From Chloroflexota bacterium (GTDB lineage: Bacteria; Chloroflexota; Anaerolineae; UBA4142; SHND01): 64,000 nt of DNA. Of this stretch, positions 17,472 to 25,800 are shown piece after piece. The stretch spans positions 1 to 64,000 of the forward strand of contig SHND01000078.1 in assembly GCA_004295045.1 (NCBI GenBank), read 5' to 3'. Position 1 is the stretch's first letter. Each line of letters opens with the position of its first letter. The position numbers and the translations under genes are program-made. The notes below the pieces were generated by a model. It did not search any database, had not been told where the DNA came from, and saw nothing but the letters and a program-made list of their open reading frames with translations.

Positions 17472-18104
17472 CTACGCCAAACCGAGCGAATAATAAACGG
17501 CAGCATCGCGCCGCGTTTTCACATTCAGTTTGTCAAGGATGTTGTGAACATGATTTTTGGTGGTGCCGAGTTCGATGGTGAGTTGACGCGCAATCGCGCG
17601 ATTCTCATATCCTTGCGCGATGAGTTGCAGAATCTCGCGTTCGCGGCGAGTCAAAGTTTTTTCGCTGTCAAGACTATCAGAACCGCGCTGCTGATTTCCC
17701 AACGCTGAAACGCGTTCAAGGACCAGTGGATACAGCTCGGCGGGCAGCGCAACCCGGTGCGCGGTAACGAGATGGATCGCCCGGACTAGTTCTTGCACGG
17801 AATCTTGTTCGCGAATGCAGCCCGCCGCGCCCGCTTCGACGTAATGCAAAATCAATGGCTCGATATTCGGCACGTTCATTACAATGACCGCCGGATTGGA
17901 TGCCTGCCCGAGCGTTTGGACCAGCGACATTGCATCGGCAAGATCGTGGCTCACCAACATGACGTCGCATTCTTTAGCGTGCTGTAACGCACCTGCTTTG
18001 TTTGTTTGCGCTCCGACAATCCGGATGTCAGGTTGATTGCGGCATACTGCCTCAATCAAGTCGCTCAACAAATGCACACTTGTCACAACGAAAACACGAA
18101 TCAT
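17472..18104 (-). CDS. LuxR-type regulator with degenerate receiver (Ser for Asp)
   Basis: A 210-residue paralogue of the regulator at 16112-16744. The LuxR HTH (about 152-200; LTRREREILQLIAQGYENRA, TKNHVHNILDKLNVK) is intact. The receiver is more decayed: the acidic pair is replaced by T8-S9 (VFVVTSVHLL), Ser52 stands at the phospho-acceptor position (VMLVSHDLAD), and the conserved Lys position reads CIREQDS. Both paralogues keep the fold, so the loss looks selected, not random. It lies 20 bases upstream of the ECF sigma gene, and the two are probably co-transcribed. Confidence 0.87.
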   Translation of the reverse strand: MIRVFVVTSVHLLSDLIEAVCRNQPDIRIVGAQTNKAGALQHAKECDVMLVSHDLADAMSLVQTLGQASNPAVIVMNVPNIEPLILHYVEAGAAGCIREQDSVQELVRAIHLVTAHRVALPAELYPLVLERVSALGNQQRGSDSLDSEKTLTRREREILQLIAQGYENRAIARQLTIELGTTKNHVHNILDKLNVKTRRDAAVYYSLGLA

Positions 18105-18364
18105 AAATGCTCTCCATGTCGTTAGCTTTACGTTGTGACTATACGTTAGGGCATACGATTTCTATATCAGTCGCTTTCGGATTGGGCTGTAAGTTTTCCT
18201 GCACTCGATGTGTCGGTGTTTGGACTACATGAGTTTTCGCTTGCGCGCACGGAACGAAATTGGATGTGTCGAGAAAAAAACATCAGCCCCGCGCAAATAG
18301 AATGTAACCCGAAATGTGTCTTTATCCTGTACCTTGATAGATTCCTACACGCGCGCGCGGCTAC

Positions 18365-18370
18365 TATAAT
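18365..18370 (+). promoter_or_regulatory. -10 box giving a leaderless transcript
   Basis: A perfect TATAAT ends 6 bases before the ATG at 18377, so transcription should start at or within a base or two of the start codon. No matching -35 box at standard spacing is visible. Confidence 0.5.
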
Positions 18371-18376
18371 TCTGCT

Positions 18377-18766
18377 ATGGAAGCGGCAGGCGAACGTAAC
18401 CCGGGCGCCATTTGGCTGTGCGGCACACCACGCTTTGTACGCGAAGCGTTGGCGATGGTTCTGCGCAAAAAGTTTTTTCGGATACAGATTTCCGAGTCTC
18501 CCGATCTCGAACCACCTGAATTGCCCCTCCCTTTCGGGATTTTGTGGCTGATCTGGTTTGTGGCAGGGAATCAGAGTATTCTCCGCTCTATTGAAACCAT
18601 CCAGCCGCGTCCTAGAAATCTTTTACTCATTCAAAATGATGGAAACGCGTTTGTACGCTGGGCGGACAATCGCGAAATGCACCTGCGTGATATTTCACTC
18701 GAACGCGTGATTGGAATCCTGGAGACTTCACTCGAAGCGCCCCGCCCTGGAAACATGATGCTTTGA
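18377..18766 (+). CDS. Hypothetical protein, possible pseudo-receiver domain
   Basis: A 129-residue protein not assigned to a family. Its order of elements resembles a single response-regulator receiver: AIWLCGTPRFVREALAMVLR like strand 1/helix 1, a hydrophobic strand FGILWLIWFVAGN where the phospho-Asp strand would be (no Asp), and NLLLIQNDGNAFVRW like strand 4. All catalytic acids are absent. It lies between the degenerate regulator gene (divergent) and an ECF sigma gene (convergent). The -10 box suggests a leaderless message. Start choice is supported by that promoter; function is unknown and the receiver relationship is tentative. Confidence 0.6.
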   Translation: MEAAGERNPGAIWLCGTPRFVREALAMVLRKKFFRIQISESPDLEPPELPLPFGILWLIWFVAGNQSILRSIETIQPRPRNLLLIQNDGNAFVRWADNREMHLRDISLERVIGILETSLEAPRPGNMML

Positions 18767-18979
18767 GACTCGTTCTTTTTATCGGACTTGCAGAAATATG
18801 CCAGACGGGCGCGAATTTCACGCAGCGCGATTAGGATTTGTGAAATACGCGTCGGAAAACGTGCGGGATTTCTAACAGAGTCTGCCGCGCTTCGCACGCA
18901 GCAGCGCTTCGAGAGGACAAGCAAAAATCTTTTTTATCGGTTGCGGTTCGAGGGGATCAGTTTCAAAAGTTTTGGATTA

Positions 18980-19558
18980 TCATGCCCTGACAGTTTGATT
19001 TCTGTGCCGTTTGTTCACCGCTGTTTCGGGCGCGCACACCCGCGGCTGCAAACCGCGCAACGCGCGGTGCTGCATCGCGCGCACAGCATCCGGCGGTTTG
19101 TTCATCATCTTGGCGATCTCGCAAATGCTATACCCTTCAAAATAGCGCAAAGTCACGACGCGCTGTTGTTCACAAGTCAAATTTTTCATCGAGCCACGGA
19201 TTTGTGCGAGCAGCAACGAGCGTTCTACAGCTTCAAATGGGTCATCGCCGCAATCATGATGTTCGGCAGCTTCGAGAGGCAAAAACTCGCGGCGCGTCCG
19301 ATAATGGTCTACCAATTGATTATGGGCGATGCGATAGAGCCACGCGGAAAAAGGGTAGCCCTGCCATTGAAAATTCCCAATCGCTTCCCATGCTTTGAGA
19401 AAAACCACAGCCGTCAGGTCTTCCGCCTCATTGTGATGCATCGTTTTGAAATAGAGATAGTTGTAAATCTTGTCAAAATAGAGCTCGTACAATTGCCCAA
19501 ATGCCTTTTGGTCGTAACGGGCTGCACGTTCGACCAATTGTTTTTCGTTAGTGACCAT
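18980..19558 (-). CDS. ECF-type RNA polymerase sigma factor
   Basis: A 192-residue ECF sigma factor. Region 2: FGQLYELYFDKIYNYLYFKT, EAEDLTAVVFLKAWEAIGNF and FSAWLYRIAHNQLVDHYR; region 4: LTCEQQRVVTLRYFEGYSIC followed by EIAKMMNKPPDAVRAMQHRA. The ATG at 19558 is fixed by AGGAG 5 bases upstream; an upstream frame extension to 19675 has no ribosome site. The C-terminus has a short Cys/Arg-rich tail (VCAPETAVNKRHRNQ). No anti-sigma gene is adjacent. A stem-loop element lies in the upstream leader. Confidence 0.93.
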   Translation of the reverse strand: MVTNEKQLVERAARYDQKAFGQLYELYFDKIYNYLYFKTMHHNEAEDLTAVVFLKAWEAIGNFQWQGYPFSAWLYRIAHNQLVDHYRTRREFLPLEAAEHHDCGDDPFEAVERSLLLAQIRGSMKNLTCEQQRVVTLRYFEGYSICEIAKMMNKPPDAVRAMQHRALRGLQPRVCAPETAVNKRHRNQTVRA

Positions 19559-19605
19559 GTAGACTCCTATATTGCTTCTGAATTCAATGTCTGTCGTGGC
19601 GAAAT

Positions 19606-19680
19606 CAAGATAAAACAAAAGCGCCGCGCTGACTATCCATCGAGATACAAAAAGCGGGTATAAAGATGGATACATTCAGC
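19606..19680 (-). repeat. Structured element, copy 2, in the sigma-factor leader
   Basis: On the minus strand GCTGAATGTATCCATC (19665-19680) can pair with GATGGATAGTCAGC (19628-19641), and GCGGCGCTTTTGTTTT follows. It lies about 50-120 bases before the sigma-factor ATG, so it could work as a leader attenuator. A related element is at 13579-13664. Confidence 0.5.
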
Positions 19681-19801
19681 AGGCACCCTTTTTTCACCCT
19701 AAAGGAGCCAAAATTGTCACCTATGTCATATAACGAATGATTTTACGGAATCGAACAAAGCTCGGAACAAAATTTTGATTCAGAATCCATCGTTGAATAC
19801 C

Positions 19802-22800
19802 TTAACCTCCCGCGCGATTCCCCAGCACAACGCGCACGCGATGCGTTCGTTCATCGTCCAGCAGTGGCACACTCTGCGTTTCCAGCAATTTTCCATCCAA
19901 TTCAATCAACTGCACGCCGCGCGACATTCCTTCGGGATTTTCGACTGTGATTTCAAAACGCGTCTTGCCATGTTGAATTTTGATTTCGTACTGTGACCAC
20001 TCTTTTGGAATACAGGGTTCTATCACAAAAGAATTGCCGCGCCGCTGTAGACCAAGCAGATGTTCGATGCCGATGCGATACATCCAGCCCGCCGAACCCG
20101 TGTACCATGTCCACCCGCCGCGTCCGAGATGTTGAGGATGCGAGTAGACGTCCGCCGCCACAACATAAGGTTCTACGTGATATAACTTTTGCTCTTCCGG
20201 CGTGCGCGTATGATTCAGCGGATTGAGCATCTCGAAAAGTCTGTGCGCCTTATCGCCATTCCCCATGAGCGCATGTGCAAGAACGATCCACAGTACGCCA
20301 TGCGTGTACTGTCCGCCATTCTCGCGAATGCCCGCCACGTATCCTTGGATGTAACCCGGATTGGGATTTGAATGCACAAACGCCGGTGTGAGCAGCAGAA
20401 TCATTTTTTCTTTTTCGCGCACGAGGTATTGCTCAACACTGTCCAGCGCCTGTGTCTGTCGTTCGCGCGGCGCCGCATCTGAAATGACCGCCCATGCTTG
20501 CGCGATAGCATCAATCTTGCATTCCGCATTCTCGTGCGAGCCGAGCGGTGTGACATCGTCAAAATACGCGCGGCGATACCACGCGCCATCCCACGCAGCT
20601 TCCTCTAATGCTTGCTGCAAACGTTCCGCTTGCATCCGATAGCGCATCGCGCTCGCCGCGTCGCCGCGCGCTTCACAAAGCGGCGCGAACGTCATGAGAT
20701 TCGCATACAAAAACCAACCAAGCCAGACGCTTTCGCCTTTGCCTTGAGCGCCGACACGATTCATTCCGTCATTCCAATCGCCCGTGCCCATCAAAGGCAA
20801 ACCATGCGCGCCAAAACGCAAACCGTGATCCAGCGCGCGCAAACAGTGGTCGTACAGCGAACTGGTTTCCGTCGTCATGTGCGCCGTGCCGTAAATTTCA
20901 TCTTGCTCCGCTTGAAGACGCGGAAGCTCGACGTACGGAATCTGTTCATCCAAAATTTGTGTGTCACCTGTCGCGCGAATGTAATATTCCGTAACATACG
21001 GCAGCCACAAGTAATCGTCAGAGATGCGCGTGCGGACACCGCGCGCGAGCTGTTCGGGCGGCACATCGGTCGGAGCGTACGTTCCGCGCAGAACCTCGTG
21101 CCACCAATGCATTACGTCGCCTTCGGGGAATTGATGCGCGGCGGAACGCAAGAGATGTTCACGCGCAAGCTCGGGCGCGGCGGACACGAGCGCCATCACA
21201 TCCTGCAATTGGTCACGAAAACCGTATGCGCCGCCCGCTTGATAAAATGCCGCGCGCCCCCACAAACGACATGCCAACGTTTGATACAACAGCCAGCGGT
21301 TCAACAAAATGTCCATTGCCGCGTCGGGCGTACTGACTTGAATTGTCTCCAGCCATTCGTCCCAGCGATTGGTTACGCGCTGCAGCTCGGGCGCAACACT
21401 TTCCGCTTGATATTTTTGGATCAATGCACGCGCGTGGGTGCGATTTTCTCCTTGTCCCAACAGAAAAGCAATTTCGGTCTCTTGTTCGGGCGCCAATTCG
21501 ATTTCGACTTGGAGTGCCGCGCAAGGGTCAAGATTTGCGCCCGCCTGCTCCGACAGCCGTTTTGCATTCGCCGTGAGGGCAACCGGCAGTGAATACGTCC
21601 CGTTACGACCAAAAAATTCCGCGCGGCTGGCAGTGGCGGCAAACAGCGGTTGAACGACTGCCGCAAACGCCATGCGCGCACCGAAATATGTATTACGCGC
21701 CAAGAGCGCCTTCATATCAGCATCATATTCCGTGACGACGTAATGCTGCGTCTCTTCACGCACATCGCCCAACACCCAATCAACATAATACGTCACGCGC
21801 ACGCGCCGCGTTCGTGCTGCAAGATTTTTTAGTGACAGCTGAACGATTTTGACGGGATCATCATGGGTCACAAATACGCCCAACTCTTGCGCCAATTCAT
21901 GACTCGTATGCTCAAACACACTGTACCCACTGCCATGTCGAATCGTGTACGGTTCCGCTTCGCGGATGGGCAGCGGTGTCGCAGACCAAACTTCATTTGC
22001 ATCAATATCTTGCAGATAGATTATTTCGGAGGGAGGGTCGGTGATCGGGTCGTTCGACCAAGGGGTGAGTCTGTTTTGCTGGCTGTTGCCCGCCCACGTC
22101 ATACCCAAGCCCGCATCGGTGACGAGACAACCAAAGCCCGGATTCGCAATGACGTTCGTCCATGGCATTGGCGTCCACTCTCCGCCTTTTAGCGTGATCA
22201 CGTATTCTTTGGCGTCTTTTGAAAATCCGCCGACGCCATTGTGAAAAAGTGGCGCGCGTGTTTCTTCCGCGGACGCATTGTTTTGCGATTCCGTTGCTGA
22301 CAGCGGTCTGTGTCGCGCGCGGCTCCCAATTGCGGGAACATTACGCGCCGAGAGATTCAACTGATCGGCGAGGTCGCCCACTTCCGCGCGCAAAATTACA
22401 CGCGCAAGCGTTTCCAACAGCAAATAATCTTGCGGCGCAAAGAGATCACGACGGCGCACATAAATTCCACCGGGCTGATTGAGTAAAGGACCCGAAAGTG
22501 ATTCGGCAACCACATTTGAAATCGAATCAAATGTCTCGGCGGTGTAAAGCGTCAGCTGTTCATCAATGAACACAAGGTCAACGCGCAAATTGCGCCGCCG
22601 CCAAAATTCGTGCGCGCGCAATGTTTGCTGTGCGAGATTCAAAGTGTCCAGCCGCTCCACGCACACCAGAACAATCGGGTAATCCCCCGAAATGCCGTAC
22701 GCCCACAATGCTTCCTGCCCGCGCGTGTTGCGCTCAATCACATCCGTCGGCGCGCGCACGTGCGGGTCGGGAAACAGCACGCGCGAGGCAAAACGCTGGA

Positions 22801-25800
22801 ACAAAGTCGCGTCGGCAGGTGTGATGCCAAGATGTCTTAATTCCACCTGCTCGCGCACGCGCGCGGCGTCGAGCGCCTTGTCGAGGTCGCCGGTGTCGAG
22901 AAATTTTTCACACAATTCCAAAGCCGCCTCGCGTGAATTTGCCACACCGGTTACAAAACCAAGAGAGATGGGAACATTCGGCGCGAGACGCACGCGCGTG
23001 CGGAGACTCATCACCGGATCGAGCGTTGCGCCAACCGTGTTGGAAAGCGGTTCGTAAAATGACGCGGGGTCTTTGAGGTTGCCGCCGCGCCCGATGAATT
23101 TTGCGCGGTCGGTTTCGTATTCGCGCACGCGCAGCTCCGGCGTATCGCTGCAAAGAAAATGGACCGCCCAGCGTTCGGGCTCGTCCACCGAACGCGGACG
23201 CCGCTGGAATAAAAGCGCGCCGGATTCAGAGACGAACTCGCTTTCCACAAACAATTTGCTAAAGGCAGGTTGCGCCGCATCCGCGCGCAGCGAATCGAGT
23301 ACCACCTCTGCATAACTCGTCAGGTCAAGCGTATGCGCTTCTGAATTGAAATTCGTAAAAGTGAGTTTGCGAATTTCGACATTATTTTCGGGCGAGACAA
23401 AGATTTCGGTTTTTGTTTCAATCCCGGTGTCGCGGCGCAGGAACTCGACGCGCTCGCCCGCAAACGCAACGCGATAGAATTCTGAGGGCGCGCACACGGG
23501 TTGATACGTGTTTGACCAAACGCGTCCCGTCTCTACATCGCGGATATAACAAAACGTGCCGAGCGCGTCGAAGGTAGCATCTCTGCGCCACCGCGTCACA
23601 AAATTTTCTGCGCTGCCTTTCCCATCCGACCATACACTGTATCCGCCTCCGGCATTTGTAATCATCACGCTGTAGGCGCCATTCGTTAAAAGATGCGCGC
23701 GCGGCGTGAACGTGTGCGGCGTCGAAAACGTTCGGTCTGTTATTCCGAGAGTGGATTCGGGCAGACGCATCAATGGTTTTTCTTCTTTGTATACTTGAAG
23801 CAGCGGCGCGTGACGCGGGACGCGTTCTTGCAATAATAATTCAGCGGCGCTAATGATGGGTTCGCGATGAAAGCGTTTCTGCATCGCATTTTGATAGAAA
23901 AAATTATCAATTGCGACGAGTGACATGCCTTGATGGTGCGCCATGTACGAACGCACGATCGCGACGTCTTGTCCTTTCGACAAATGTTCCGAGGTGAAAT
24001 CAAGCGCTTCAAAAAATCCATAGCCACCCGCGCCGCCGAGTTCCGCCAGTACATTCAAATTTTTCCACGCCGCGTTTGGCGCGTAGGGCAACGCCAGAAA
24101 CGTCGCGTACGGCGCAACAACGTGCGGCTTGACCAACTCGCGTTTCAATCCCAACTCGGGCACGCCGAACGCGCGGTATTGATAATTGAATTGATAATCG
24201 AACGCGTAAAATCCCGATTCTGAAATTCCCCACGGACGCTTTCGTCCTGACGCGTATTTGATCTGTTCCTGGATTGCCGCCAGTTCCGTCTGCTGAAGCA
24301 AGGATGGCGCAAAATCGCGCAAGAGTAACGGCGGCATCAGATATTCGAACATTGTTCCGCCCCACGAAAGCAGCGCGGCTCTGCCGCCCACGCGCGTCAA
24401 CGGACGACCCAGACGAAACCAATGCTTTTCGGGAATCTCGCCGCGCGCAATCGTCAAAAAACTTGTGAGTCGCGCTTCAGAGGCGAGCAGATCGTAATAG
24501 CTGTCGTCGCGCTGACGATTCGTAACGTTATAGCCAACCGCGAAAACGCCGCGCACCGCGTCATACAAAAACTTGAACTCCATTTCGGCGGCGTACATCT
24601 CTGCACACTGCGCGAGGGCTTGCAGGCGCCGCGTCAGAGACGCATCATCGGGCGTTTGGGCGCGCTTGACCTGACGGACGAGTGCGTCGCACCACGCGCG
24701 AATTTCATCGGCGGAAGGAACGGTCGGCGCGATGCGTTTGGAAAGACGCGCAAGATACAAGACACGCGCTTCAAATTGCGCGAGCGACGCGCGCGGGTCA
24801 TCCGTTGTTTTGGATGCAAGCGCCAAGTCGTGTTCAAGGCGTTCGATCTCCGCAGCCAGGGGCTTGCTGTTTTTGTCGCTCACCTGCTTTAACGTGTCTT
24901 GCAAAATTGTGAGCGTGTCATTCAAGCCATCCCAAACGCGCGAGCTTGCGCGCGGCGCGTCAATCATTTCCAGACACGCTTGTTTCAATGCAATTAAACT
25001 CGCCGCGAGATTGCCGCTGTCCACCGTCGAAATGTAGAGGGGATAAAGAGGTTCCAGGGTCGTAGTGTTGTACCAATTGTAAAAATGACCGCGACTGCGT
25101 TTCAATTGGTCAAGGGTGTTGAAAACGCGCTCCACGCGTTCCGCAAATTCAGTGCGCTCCATGTAACCAAAATCGTATGCCGCAAGGATTGAAAGAAGCA
25201 GAAAGCCGATATTTGTCGGCGAGGTGCGATGCGCGATCATCGTTTGCGGTTCGATCTGATAATTGTCGGGCGGCAGCCAATGGTCTGGTGCTCCCGCCAA
25301 ATCTTCATAGAATCGCCAAATGCGCCGCGCGGTGGCGCGTAATTCAGCGCGCGCATTTTCGGGGAGCGCCTTCGAAACAATTTTGATCGGTTGGCTGATT
25401 GAATAGGCGATGGTCGGCGCGAGAAACCACAAGATCAAGAGCGGCGCGGCGAGCATCAACGATTGTGGCGCGACAAACGCGACCAGAAGCGCAATGCCGA
25501 TTGACAACGCAGACGCGGACCACATCCGCGCGATATATTCGCCCAGCGGGCGCGCATGCCCGCGTTCCGACACGGCGTGACTCGTCCATTCCAATAAACG
25601 TTGATGGGTAATCGTGCGCCGAATGATCGCCCGACCAATCGCATCGAGATTGATCGTCGTCAAATACAATAGAAAGATGATAATGACCACGCCGCGCTGC
25701 GCTGAGCTTGCCACTTCTTGCGCGACAGCCCAGAGATAGCCGCTCGGCGATTCACCAACGGGATGAACGCCCAGTGCGGTGAGCGTGCTTCGGAAAAAGG

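Noticed and set aside
20612..21592. Plus-strand open frame of 326 codons within the glucan synthase gene
   Set aside because: Lies inside the GH94 catalytic region on the other strand; no domain signal.
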